From positions 310,001-374,000 of the forward strand of contig CAYMRX010000002.1 of assembly GCA_964393035.1 (NCBI GenBank): DNA of 64,000 nt, written 5' to 3'. Numbering within the stretch: position 1 is the stretch's first letter; each line of letters begins with the position of its first letter. Shown in pieces: positions 56,762-64,000 of this stretch. The stretch is from Tabrizicola_A sp964393035 (lineage in GTDB: Bacteria > Pseudomonadota > Alphaproteobacteria > Rhodobacterales > Rhodobacteraceae). The notes beneath the pieces were generated by a model. That model was given only the letters and a program-made list of their open reading frames with translations. It was not told the origin of the DNA and did no database searches. The position numbers and the translations under genes were made by a program.

Positions 56762-57754
56762 CTACCAGAACCCAACGCCCGCCCCGCGGGCCATACGATA
56801 TTGCGCCAAAACGTAAACAATCAGGTCAAAGCCAAAGCCCAAAAGCAGCAAGATCACCCGCTTTGGGCGAAGAAACTGTGCAGGCGTCGCGACAGCGCGG
56901 GCCAGCCGCTTGGTCAAAAAGTGAAACGGCACAAAGCCGAAGGGCCAGCGCGGCAAAGCGGCGCGGGCGGCCCGGGACAGCCAGCCCTCATCGGCCGCCG
57001 TCTGCGCCAATGCGGGGCGTCTTGCCGCACCGGGAAGCGCGCGCAACGCATCAAAGGCGGCAAAATTCAGGGCCGATCCGATGACAATCCGCACCTGATG
57101 GCGGATCAGCGCGGACAGGCTGCGCTCGCTGGCATAGAGGTGCGACAGCCCGTCCAGCCCGTCGATCCGGCTGAAATCTTCCGGAGCGGTCAGCGCATCG
57201 GTCAACACCATGGCGCGCAGGAAACCATCCTCGACCGGCAGACCAATCGGCAGGTGCAGGCTGCGGGCGCGGGGCGCCGGCATGGCGTAAAGCTGGCCAC
57301 AGATGGCCGTTTTCCAATCATCAAGACCCCCGGCAGCGGCGGCGATCACCTTGTCCAAGGTCGACAGGCCATGGGGTCGGGCAACGATGTCTTTGACGGG
57401 CTGGCTGTTCAGCGCCCAAAGCGCAGGCCGCGCGGCCAGCCCCAGCGCCAGCCGTTTCAGACTGTCGGGCGCGGTAAATTCAATGTCGGCGTCCACAAAG
57501 ACCAATACCTCGGCCGCAGGGCGCGACAGATCATGGACAAAGCGGTTCCATGTCCGTGACTTGCCCCCAAGCGGCAGGTCGGCCACCTCGGCCCCGGCGG
57601 CGCGCGCGCGTGCAACCGTGTCATCGGAGCAGCCATTGGCCAGCACCAGCACCCTTGCATCCAGCCCCGACAGATCCTGCGCCAAGAGACGCGCCACCAT
57701 CGCGGCAATCCCACCGCCTTCGTTATGGGCAAAAACCCCGATATCGACGCGCAT
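56762..57754 (-). CDS. family 2 glycosyltransferase (GT-A)
   Basis: The gene encodes 330 residues. ATG 57754 overlaps the stop of the ligase-like gene by one base. The GT-A core has DIGVFAHNEGGGI, LVLANGCSDDTV, and a DAD-type metal motif in VFVDADIEF (about residues 92-100). The central part (PIGLPVEDGFLRAMVL) resembles the ED acid/base region. The C-terminal 60 residues include a hydrophobic helix (RVILLLLGFGFDLIVYVLAQ) for membrane attachment. It is likely to add a sugar to a lipid-linked acceptor; the sugar is not known. Confidence 0.9.
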   Translation of the reverse strand: MRVDIGVFAHNEGGGIAAMVARLLAQDLSGLDARVLVLANGCSDDTVARARAAGAEVADLPLGGKSRTWNRFVHDLSRPAAEVLVFVDADIEFTAPDSLKRLALGLAARPALWALNSQPVKDIVARPHGLSTLDKVIAAAAGGLDDWKTAICGQLYAMPAPRARSLHLPIGLPVEDGFLRAMVLTDALTAPEDFSRIDGLDGLSHLYASERSLSALIRHQVRIVIGSALNFAAFDALRALPGAARRPALAQTAADEGWLSRAARAALPRWPFGFVPFHFLTKRLARAVATPAQFLRPKRVILLLLGFGFDLIVYVLAQYRMARGAGVGFW

Positions 57755-59175
57755 CAGATCACCGTCCTCAGCGGTTTGCCCCCATGCAGCGCCTCGCGAC
57801 GCTGCAAGGCGTCGCGACCGGCACGCAGGGCGGCAAGGCGCTCGGCCTCGCCCAAGAGCGCCCCCGCCATCAGCCAGGTAAAGGGAATGTGGGTGGCATT
57901 CGGCAACAGATCCAGCATGTTCGCCCCCAAGATCAGTGCAACGGCGCCTACCCAAGGTGAAAGGGCGGCGCTGCGCTGTCGCAACGCTTCCCGCAAAAGC
58001 AGGAAAAGCGGCAGGGCGGTCAGGCCGAATTCTGTCAGATAGCCCAGCCAGCCATATTGCCCCAGCAGAATGACCCAAGCCCCGTCGGCAATGTTCAACG
58101 CCTTGCCCGTCTCAGGATCATGGGTGAAGGAACGGCCATAGCCGCCCCAGCCGAACCACGGGCGCTCTTGCGCGCGGGCAAGCAGGATTTCTTCATTTTC
58201 GATGCGGAAGCGCAGCGAATAGGCCCGTTCAGTCGAAAGCCCGTTGGCCAGATCAAGGATCTGATCCACCGGCACCAGATGCGCGCCGCGCAGGATGGGG
58301 TATGCCACCACCACCAGCGCCATCGCCGCCGCGGCCATGATTTGCAGGCGGGGCGGAGCAAGCAGGATCAGCGGGGCCAGCGCCAGAAGATAAAGGATCG
58401 GCCCGGCCGAACGGCACAGAACCAGCATGGCCGCCAGATAAAGCACCGCCACCATCGCCTTGGGCCGCTGTTCAGCCGGGCTGCGGCGCAGGGTTGTCAA
58501 GGCGGCCAGCGCCGCCATGCAGGCGAAGAAGGCAACCCAAAGCCCATGTGGCAGGAAAACCACCGGCCGATAGCCGCCATAACGTATGGTCTGAAAGAAA
58601 TCATGCTGGAAAAACCCGTAGACCCAGACGTTGATCTGCGGGCTCATCACCGCCTCGACGATCATCGGGACCGAATAACCCAGCCCTGCCGCAACCAGCG
58701 CGGCGATGATGGCGCGCATCCCCTCGGGCGTGCCAAGATAGCGGCGGGCCAGAAAGAACGGCATCAGGGCGATCACCTGATAGGCAACGGCGGCAAAGCT
58801 GTCATAAAGCCGCAGGCCGGGAATAGAGCCATGCGCAAAGAACAGCGGGTCGGGGTTGGTCAGCACCGTGCCAAAGGGCGACAGGATATACCCGAGGATC
58901 AGCACCTTGCCCAACCCGCTTTGCGGCACGAGCCCGATCTTGTCCCCGGCCAGCCAAAGGGCTGCGGCAAAAGCCATCAGGTTGGGGATGGTGGATTTGT
59001 TCAGGTCCGGCACCACCGGCAGGTTGAAGGCCGCCGCAACCGGGGGCAACAGAAGATAACCGCCCAGAATGGTCCAGATCAACGCCTGCGCCGGGGTTAG
59101 CCTGCGCCACATGAGCCATGTCACCAAAGGCCAAAGCGCCAGCGCGATATAGGCAATGATGTTCGGGCTTTGCAC
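57754..59175 (-). CDS. O-antigen ligase/polymerase-like membrane protein
   Basis: The gene encodes 473 residues with about ten to twelve transmembrane helices (for example IIAYIALALWPLVTWLMW, AVAYQVIALMPFFLA, LWVAFFACMAALAALTTL, MAAAAMALVVVAYPILRG). A long periplasmic loop before the last helices contains RFRIENEEILLARAQERPWFGWGGYG and NIADGAWVILLGQYG, given as residues about 320-390. This is the Wzy_C/WaaL signature region (PWFGWG and the loop with G.YG). It could polymerise or ligate surface glycan units. It is transcribed with the following glycosyltransferase, overlapping by one base. Confidence 0.85.
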   Translation of the reverse strand: MQSPNIIAYIALALWPLVTWLMWRRLTPAQALIWTILGGYLLLPPVAAAFNLPVVPDLNKSTIPNLMAFAAALWLAGDKIGLVPQSGLGKVLILGYILSPFGTVLTNPDPLFFAHGSIPGLRLYDSFAAVAYQVIALMPFFLARRYLGTPEGMRAIIAALVAAGLGYSVPMIVEAVMSPQINVWVYGFFQHDFFQTIRYGGYRPVVFLPHGLWVAFFACMAALAALTTLRRSPAEQRPKAMVAVLYLAAMLVLCRSAGPILYLLALAPLILLAPPRLQIMAAAAMALVVVAYPILRGAHLVPVDQILDLANGLSTERAYSLRFRIENEEILLARAQERPWFGWGGYGRSFTHDPETGKALNIADGAWVILLGQYGWLGYLTEFGLTALPLFLLLREALRQRSAALSPWVGAVALILGANMLDLLPNATHIPFTWLMAGALLGEAERLAALRAGRDALQRREALHGGKPLRTVI

Positions 59176-59248
59176 GGTGCGCGCTGCTTTCTGAACCTGT
59201 TGTTTTGCTTTAGCACATGGCGGCGGGAGCGGTCACTTCCGTTTGCGG

Positions 59249-60154
59249 TCAACTGAGGCGGGCAAAGGCGGGAAGCCGGCGCAGGGCAACGACGATACCC
59301 CACGACAACAGAAAATCCACCGCTGCCAGCAAGAGGACAGGCATCTCCGGCCCGGCAAGATGCGGTGTGAATTTGTAAAGCACCAGCATCATGAACGGAT
59401 GGATCAGGTAAATGCCAAAGGCCACCTGCCCCAGATGCACCGCCCAACTGCCGCGCGGAGGCAATCGCCAGAACAGCTCGAACCCCAACAGGCCCGCCAG
59501 CACGGTAAAGGTCCAAGGGGCGGCCTGCCCCATCCAGACGGCCAGACCGGCCAGCGCCACACCCGTCGCCAGAGCGATGGCGGGGCGCCCCATGCCCTGC
59601 GCCTTGGCCAGCAGCAGGCCAAGCGCATAGCAAGGCAAGGTAAAGGCCCATTGCGGCAAGGGTTCGGGCAGGTTCAATGCCTCATGCGCCCAAAACAAGG
59701 GGGCCGACATCCCGACCAGCAAGACCGCCGCCGCCATCAACCGCGCCGGGGTGGTGACATGGCTGACCGCCGGGCCAACCAACCCCATGGCAAGCCCGAT
59801 AAAGGGCAGAAACCACAAATGGATCGCCCCACCGTACAGCAGGCTCCACGGGTCAACCAAGGGGCGGAACTTGTCCGGCCCGTCCGCAATCACCGCCTCG
59901 ACCGCCCAGTAGAACAGCGACCAGACCACCCAAGGCAACAGCAACCGCCTGAGCCGCGGCCCATAGGCATAGGCGCCCCCCGTTCTCTCGGCCGATTTCA
60001 CCGCAAGAAACGCCGTCAGAAGCGCAAAAAGCGCGAGGGAGACATGCCCCACCCAATCCACCGGGCTGGCCTCGGCATGGGCAAGCACCACCCCGAAGGC
60101 GGCGATGAAACGGGCAAGGTCGATGCCCTGCCGATGGGTTCTGGCAACAGTCAT
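59249..60154 (-). CDS. membrane acyltransferase, Acyl_transf_3 family
   Basis: The gene encodes 301 residues from ATG 60154. The family N-terminus GIDLARFIAAFGVVLAHAEA (about 10-29) carries the conserved Arg and His. About eight to ten transmembrane helices follow, and IHLWFLPFIGLAMG is the usual second motif. Members O-acetylate or otherwise acylate surface sugars. The gene is first in the minus-strand locus and divergent from the WecG-like gene with about 92 bases between starts. Confidence 0.88.
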   Translation of the reverse strand: MTVARTHRQGIDLARFIAAFGVVLAHAEASPVDWVGHVSLALFALLTAFLAVKSAERTGGAYAYGPRLRRLLLPWVVWSLFYWAVEAVIADGPDKFRPLVDPWSLLYGGAIHLWFLPFIGLAMGLVGPAVSHVTTPARLMAAAVLLVGMSAPLFWAHEALNLPEPLPQWAFTLPCYALGLLLAKAQGMGRPAIALATGVALAGLAVWMGQAAPWTFTVLAGLLGFELFWRLPPRGSWAVHLGQVAFGIYLIHPFMMLVLYKFTPHLAGPEMPVLLLAAVDFLLSWGIVVALRRLPAFARLS

Positions 60155-60246
60155 TCCAGTTTCGCTAAGCCAAAGCGACCCCTCAAGGCAATGAAAAGGC
60201 GTCGTTTTGGCGGGGCCGAAACAGTCTGTCGCCAAAAGCCCGACAA

Positions 60247-61074
60247 ATGACGCGGACATTCCATCTCGAAAAGCCGCAGGCGACCGTGGTAGGGAAAAAC
60301 AATCCCGCTGCGAAGGTGCCTGTCGTGCAATTCTGCTTTGGCGCAACCGTGCTGACCGTGAACATTCCCGACACCCCGGCCCTTGTGGCGGTGGTGGCCG
60401 AACGGCTGCGGGCGCGGCGGGGCTTTGCCTTGGCGACGATCAACCTTGATCATCTGGTGAAACTGCGGCGGTGGCCCGCCTATCGCGCGGCCTATGCCGC
60501 GCAGGATCTGATCTGCGCCGATGGCAATCCGATTGTCTGGTTGTCACGGCTGGCGGGCAAGCCGGTGGCGCTGGTGCCGGGATCGGATGTGCTGCGCCCG
60601 CTGTTGCAGGCCGCCGCCCGCGAAGGCCGCAGCGTCGCCTTTGTCGGCAGCACGGACGAAACCTTGCAAGCCGCGGCAGATCACCTGATGCGCGAAATTT
60701 CCGGCCTTCAGGTGGCGGTGCGGCACGCCCCCGCCATGGGGTTCGACCCCATGGGACCAGAGGCCGCCCGCATTTTGGGTGAACTTGCCACCCGCGAGGT
60801 TGGACTTTGCCTGATTGCACTGGGATCCCCGAAGCAAGAGGAATTCGCGGCCCTTGGCCGCAGGCTTGCGCCGCAAGTCGGCTTTGCCTCCATCGGGGCG
60901 GGGCTTGATTTCATCTCGGGCCGCCAAACCCGCGCGCCCGCTTGGGTGCGGGCGCTGGCGATGGAATGGCTGTGGCGGGCGCTGTCCGCCCCGCGCCGCC
61001 TGATCCCGCGCTACGCCGCCTGCGCCGCGATCCTGCCGGGCGAGGCCGCAAAGGCATGGCGCCAGCGCGGCTAG
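60247..61074 (+). CDS. WecG/TagA/CpsF family glycosyltransferase
   Basis: The gene encodes 275 residues from ATG 60247. A GTG at 60325 has a better ribosome binding site (AAGG, 8-base spacing) and would remove 26 low-similarity residues, so it may be the true start. Family motifs are ATINLDHLVKL, ICADGNPIVWLSRL, VPGSDVLRPLL, VAFVGSTDETLQAA, LIALGSPKQEEF and FASIGAGLDFISG. This family transfers N-acetylmannosamine or similar from UDP to a lipid-linked sugar early in glycan synthesis. It lies next to the glycan/PKS-NRPS locus. Confidence 0.92.
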   Translation: MTRTFHLEKPQATVVGKNNPAAKVPVVQFCFGATVLTVNIPDTPALVAVVAERLRARRGFALATINLDHLVKLRRWPAYRAAYAAQDLICADGNPIVWLSRLAGKPVALVPGSDVLRPLLQAAAREGRSVAFVGSTDETLQAAADHLMREISGLQVAVRHAPAMGFDPMGPEAARILGELATREVGLCLIALGSPKQEEFAALGRRLAPQVGFASIGAGLDFISGRQTRAPAWVRALAMEWLWRALSAPRRLIPRYAACAAILPGEAAKAWRQRG

Positions 61075-61080
61075 ACGGCC

Positions 61081-61248
61081 TTAGCCTTTCTTCTTCGCCT
61101 CGGCCGCGGCCTTCATGCGGGCCAGCAGTTCTTCTTTTGACGCCTTGCCGCCAGTCGGGCTTTTTTCGGCCCCAAGACCTTTTTTGCCAACCTTGTGCTT
61201 GGGCTGCTTGCCCGAGGAAATCGGATTGCCCGATGCCGCGTAGTCCAT
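61081..61248 (-). CDS. small lysine-rich protein, 55 aa
   Basis: The gene encodes 55 residues from ATG 61248 with AGGAACAGG upstream. It is very basic (GKQPKHKVGKKGLGAEK, then KASKEELLARMKAAAEAKKKG) with one amphipathic helix near the C-terminus. It could be a nucleic-acid-binding or ribosome-associated protein, but that is a guess from composition. It is downstream of the kinase gene on the same strand, 12 bases away, and probably co-transcribed with nth and the kinase. Confidence 0.65.
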   Translation of the reverse strand: MDYAASGNPISSGKQPKHKVGKKGLGAEKSPTGGKASKEELLARMKAAAEAKKKG

Positions 61249-61260
61249 GGTCCTGTTCCT

Positions 61261-62244
61261 TTACAAAAGCCCTTGCGCCCGAAAGAGCGCCTTGAGATCG
61301 GTTTCCGGCCGCGCGCCGTAATGGCTGATGACCTCGGCCGCGGCGGCGCAGCCCATACGGCCAGCCTTGTCGAGTGTTTGGCCCGTCGCAAGCCCATAGA
61401 TGAAGCCTGCCGCGAATTGATCGCCCGCGCCCGTCGCATCCACCGGCACCACCCGGCGCACCGGAACCACGGCGCGCTCGGCCCCGCGGGCAAGGATCAC
61501 CTCATTGCCCGACCGGGTGCAGACGACCACGCCCGCATCCTGCACGGCTTGGGCCAGCGCGGTTTCCAGATCGGTTTGATACAGGCTGGACCATTCGTGT
61601 TCGTTGCCGATCACATAGTCCAGATCCTTCACCAGACGCCGGAAGTCATCGCGGTGACGGTCCACGCAGAACGGGTCCGACAGCGCGATGCCCGCACAGC
61701 CCCCGGCCTGCTGGCACAGCTTCGCCGCGCGTTCAAACGCCTCTTTTCCCTTGGGCTTGTCGTAAAGATAGCCTTCAAGGAACAGATAGTCGGTATCGCC
61801 CGCCACATCATCCGACACATCCTGCGGTCCCAACTCGGACGAAATCCCGAGATAGGTGTTCATCGACCGCTCGCCGTCGTTGGACACGAAGATCATCGAA
61901 CGCGAGGTCGGCAACTCCCCGCCCGGAACTGGCGGGTTGACGAAATCGGTGCCATCCTCGGCCATGCCCTTGGCGTAAAACCGCCCCAGGGCGTCGTCAT
62001 GCACGCGGCCGATGAAGGCCGTCTTCAGGCCCATATTGCCCAGACCGGCCAAGGAATTCGCAACCGACCCGCCGGGCGCCTGCACCCGGTCCTTCATCGC
62101 GGCGTAAAGGAGTTCCCCCCGCTCGCGTTCGACCAGTTGCATGATGCCCCGCTCGATGCCCATCATCTCAAGAAAGGACTCATCGGCTTGGGTGATCACA
62201 TCGACAATCGCATTGCCGATGCCGACAACCTGATACTTCTTCAT
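61261..62244 (-). CDS. PfkB-family kinase, adenosine-kinase-like
   Basis: The gene encodes 327 residues. The ribokinase fold shows GNAIVDVI near the N-terminus, GGSVANSLAGLGNMG (about 59-73), SMIFVSNDGERSMNTYLGI, and the anion hole/catalytic DATGAGDQFAAGF (about 275-287), where the usual second residue T is A but the catalytic Asp remains. Similarity to the adenosine kinase group found in Rhodobacteraceae is my best assignment; other sugar kinases are possible. Its start overlaps the nth stop (ATGA), so the two are translationally coupled. Confidence 0.9.
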   Translation of the reverse strand: MKKYQVVGIGNAIVDVITQADESFLEMMGIERGIMQLVERERGELLYAAMKDRVQAPGGSVANSLAGLGNMGLKTAFIGRVHDDALGRFYAKGMAEDGTDFVNPPVPGGELPTSRSMIFVSNDGERSMNTYLGISSELGPQDVSDDVAGDTDYLFLEGYLYDKPKGKEAFERAAKLCQQAGGCAGIALSDPFCVDRHRDDFRRLVKDLDYVIGNEHEWSSLYQTDLETALAQAVQDAGVVVCTRSGNEVILARGAERAVVPVRRVVPVDATGAGDQFAAGFIYGLATGQTLDKAGRMGCAAAAEVISHYGARPETDLKALFRAQGLL

Positions 62245-62885
62245 AGGGTCTTGTCCTCGAACTGGCAGTCATCGCGGATCGGGCAGATGCCGCATTTGGG
62301 TTTGCGCGCGATGCAGATATAGCGGCCGTGCAGGATTAGCCAGTGGTGGGCGTGCTGCTGGTATTCGGCGGGAACGTTATCCTCAATTGCGCGCTCCACA
62401 GCCCCTTCATCGCGGCCCGGCGCAATGCCCGTACGGTTGCCGACCCGGAAGATATGGGTGTCAACGGCCTGCGCGGGCTGGTGGAACCACATGTTCAACA
62501 CCACATTCGCCGTCTTGCGCCCGACACCCGGCAAGGATTGCAGCGCCGCGCGAGAGGATGGCACCTCGCCGCCGAACTCATCCAGCAAGAGCTGGCACAG
62601 CCTGATGACATTCTTGGCCTTGTTGCGGAACAACCCGATGGTCTTGATATGCTGGGTCACGCCCTCCTCCCCCAGCGCCAGCATCTTGGCAGGGGTATCG
62701 GCGATCTCGAACAGATGCTTGGTGGCCCTGTTCACGCCCGCATCCGTCGCCTGCGCCGACAGCGCCACCGCGACCACAAGGGTAAAGGCGTTGGTGTGGT
62801 GCAATTCGCCCTTCGGTTCGGCTTCAATCTCTTGAAACCGGGCGAAGATGCGGCGCATCGCGGAATAGGGAAGCTGTTTGGCCAT
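62241..62885 (-). CDS. nth: endonuclease III
   Basis: The gene encodes 214 residues from ATG 62885, close to the 211 of E. coli; in-frame starts at 62903 and 62921 add up to 12 residues. It is a DNA glycosylase/AP lyase for oxidised pyrimidines. Features are the helix-hairpin-helix LPGVGRKTANVVLNMWF with the catalytic Lys, the following catalytic Asp in AVDTHIFRV, and the [4Fe-4S] cluster C-x6-C-x2-C-x5-C in CIARKPKCGICPIRDDC. The gene is divergent from the alkyltransferase gene, so two DNA-repair genes share a promoter region. Confidence 0.97.
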   Translation of the reverse strand: MAKQLPYSAMRRIFARFQEIEAEPKGELHHTNAFTLVVAVALSAQATDAGVNRATKHLFEIADTPAKMLALGEEGVTQHIKTIGLFRNKAKNVIRLCQLLLDEFGGEVPSSRAALQSLPGVGRKTANVVLNMWFHQPAQAVDTHIFRVGNRTGIAPGRDEGAVERAIEDNVPAEYQQHAHHWLILHGRYICIARKPKCGICPIRDDCQFEDKTL

Positions 62886-62992
62886 GGCCAAGCTATGCAC
62901 CATCGCAGACCCGCCCCGCAACCGCTCATCCCGCAGGAAACGGGTCGCACGGGGCGCTTTGCTGGCCTATCGTCAGGCCAGAGGAGACTGCC

Positions 62993-63865
62993 ATGACCGA
63001 CCAAAGCCCAAGCTATCACTATGCCGTCATCGCCCGCGCCCTGCGCGAGATTGATGCGGGCGGGCCGGGCCTGACACTCGAAACCCTTGCCGCGCGCATC
63101 GGCCTGTCGCCCGCGCATTTCCAGCGCACCTTCAGCCAATGGGTCGGCGTCAGCCCCAAGGCCTATCAGCAATACCTGACGCTGGGCCATGCGCGCGACC
63201 TGCTGGCGCGGCGTTTTACCGTGCTGGAGGCGGCCCAAGAGGCGGGCCTTTCAGGCGGTGGACGGCTGCATGATCTGTTCCTCAAATGGGAAGCCATGAG
63301 CCCCGGCGAATTTGCCACCGGCGGCGCGGGGTTGGTGATCCGCTGGGGGCTGGCGCTGTCGCCCTTTGGCGAGACTGTGGTGATGGCCACCGAGAAGGGC
63401 ATCTGCGGCATGGGCTTCACGCAGGAAATGGGGTTGGAGGAAACCGTGGAAGACCTGATGCGCCGCTGGCCCGCCGCAGCCTTCCTGCGTGACGACACCG
63501 CAATCGCACCGCTGGCGGCGGCCGCCTTTGGCGCGGGCGAAACCCGGCTGCACCTGATCGGGGCGCCGTTTCAGATCAAGGTCTGGGAAGCCCTGCTGTC
63601 GATCCCCTCGGGCCATGTCACCACCTATTCCCAGATTGCCGGCGCCATCGGCCATGCCCGCGCGGTGCGGGCCGTCGGCACGGCGGTCGGGCGCAATCCG
63701 ATTTCGTTCCTGATTCCCTGCCACCGGGCGTTGCGCAAATCCGGTGGGCTTGGCGGCTATCACTGGGGCTTGCCCGTCAAACGCGCCATGCTGGCCTGGG
63801 AAGGGGCGCGGGCCGATGCGGCCGATGGGCAAGAACCTGCCCATGCCGGGCTTGCTATGGGATAA
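62993..63865 (+). CDS. AraC-type HTH fused to O6-methylguanine-DNA methyltransferase
   Basis: The gene encodes 290 residues. Residues about 8-110 are an AraC-type DNA-binding domain (LETLAARIGLSPAHFQRTFSQWVGVSPKAY). Residues about 115-280 form the alkyltransferase: the ribonuclease-like N part, PFQIKVWEALLSIPSGHVTTY and the acceptor Cys243 in IPCHRAL. The Ada N-terminal zinc domain that senses methyl phosphotriesters is absent, so methylation-triggered activation as in E. coli Ada is not expected. It is still a suicide repair protein and possible regulator. It is divergent from nth with 107 bases between the starts. Confidence 0.93.
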   Translation: MTDQSPSYHYAVIARALREIDAGGPGLTLETLAARIGLSPAHFQRTFSQWVGVSPKAYQQYLTLGHARDLLARRFTVLEAAQEAGLSGGGRLHDLFLKWEAMSPGEFATGGAGLVIRWGLALSPFGETVVMATEKGICGMGFTQEMGLEETVEDLMRRWPAAAFLRDDTAIAPLAAAAFGAGETRLHLIGAPFQIKVWEALLSIPSGHVTTYSQIAGAIGHARAVRAVGTAVGRNPISFLIPCHRALRKSGGLGGYHWGLPVKRAMLAWEGARADAADGQEPAHAGLAMG

Positions 63866-63932
63866 CAGGCGGAAGCCTGCTATATCAGACACATGGGCGC
63901 ATCGCGCCGAACCCATTTTCATGAGGCCAAGC

Positions 63933-64000
63933 ATGACTTTCAAAACCCCTCTGATTCTCGCCACCTTGGGCGCACTGTCGCTTTCGGCCTGCGTCGATCC
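63933..64000 (+). CDS. lipoprotein, N-terminus only (cut by window edge)
   Basis: ATG 63933 with GAGG seven bases upstream starts a signal peptide MTFKTPLILATLGALSLSAC ending in a clear lipobox LSAC. The remainder lies outside the window. Such a sequence is usual for outer-membrane lipoproteins, including OmpA-like ones, but no family can be assigned. Confidence 0.6.
   Translation, partial: MTFKTPLILATLGALSLSACVD

Overview
This window looks like chromosomal DNA of a Rhodobacteraceae-type alphaproteobacterium (Rhodobacter/Gemmobacter/Tabrizicola-like). The evidence is high-GC coding bias, an NAD-dependent molybdenum formate dehydrogenase operon of the Rhodobacter capsulatus type, the argH-lipoprotein-lysA-TIGR02302 order, CtrA-type TTAA-N7-TTAA sites, a likely Irr (ICE) box, and DUF1523/DUF6638-type proteins that I know mainly from Rhodobacterales. 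I see no tRNA, rRNA, CRISPR array, transposase or phage gene.

Layout. 1-6112: an RTX repeat protein cut by the left edge, facing a small lipoprotein with tandem CtrA-like sites between them; a small membrane protein; an ABM-fold protein; uvrC; and an SppA-like protease / zinc-ribbon membrane protein / pteridine-reductase-like SDR operon. 6350-13226: a LysR regulator followed by fdsG-fdsB-fdsA-fdhD-fdsD, tightly overlapped. 13286-19577: housekeeping and accessory genes (zinc-finger protein, YghU-like GST, creatinase, a YkuD L,D-transpeptidase lipoprotein with a long Ala/Lys tail, a cupin, panB-panC).

19723-26460: a six-gene, same-strand cluster without a known job: a long coiled-coil protein, a 373-aa protein, a AAA-type ATPase, a DUF6638-like protein, a small two-helix membrane protein and a DUF1523 membrane protein. 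It is the best candidate here for an undescribed system. 26523-37081: pheT, a small membrane ORF, TIGR02302, lysA, a small lipoprotein, argH, a TlpA-type thioredoxin, pheS and an unknown protein. 37190-43116 (minus strand): an iron/heme module transcribed hemP, imelysin, bfd, bfr, di-heme oxidoreductase, second imelysin, DUF1513, with an ICE-like palindrome and a strong hairpin between bfd and bfr.

43303-61074: a P1-family peptidase and small membrane protein, then a minus-strand locus that mixes assembly-line and polysaccharide genes: an acyltransferase, an O-antigen-ligase-like protein, a family 2 glycosyltransferase, a 2125-aa PKS (KS-AT-KR-DH-ACP-TE), a second glycosyltransferase and a 1502-aa NRPS (formyltransferase, half condensation domain, adenylation domain interrupted by a luciferase-like monooxygenase, carrier protein). 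A divergent WecG/TagA/CpsF transferase closes it. The layout suggests a small N-formylated amino-acid/polyketide acyl group made next to, and possibly attached to, a surface glycan; that is inference. 61081-64000: a small basic protein, a PfkB (adenosine-kinase-like) kinase, nth, an AraC-HTH/O6-alkylguanine methyltransferase fusion and the beginning of a lipoprotein cut by the right edge.

Two copies of a roughly 90-base palindromic intergenic element (6211-6300 and 21934-22022) and two shorter GC-rich hairpins are scattered through the first 25 kb.
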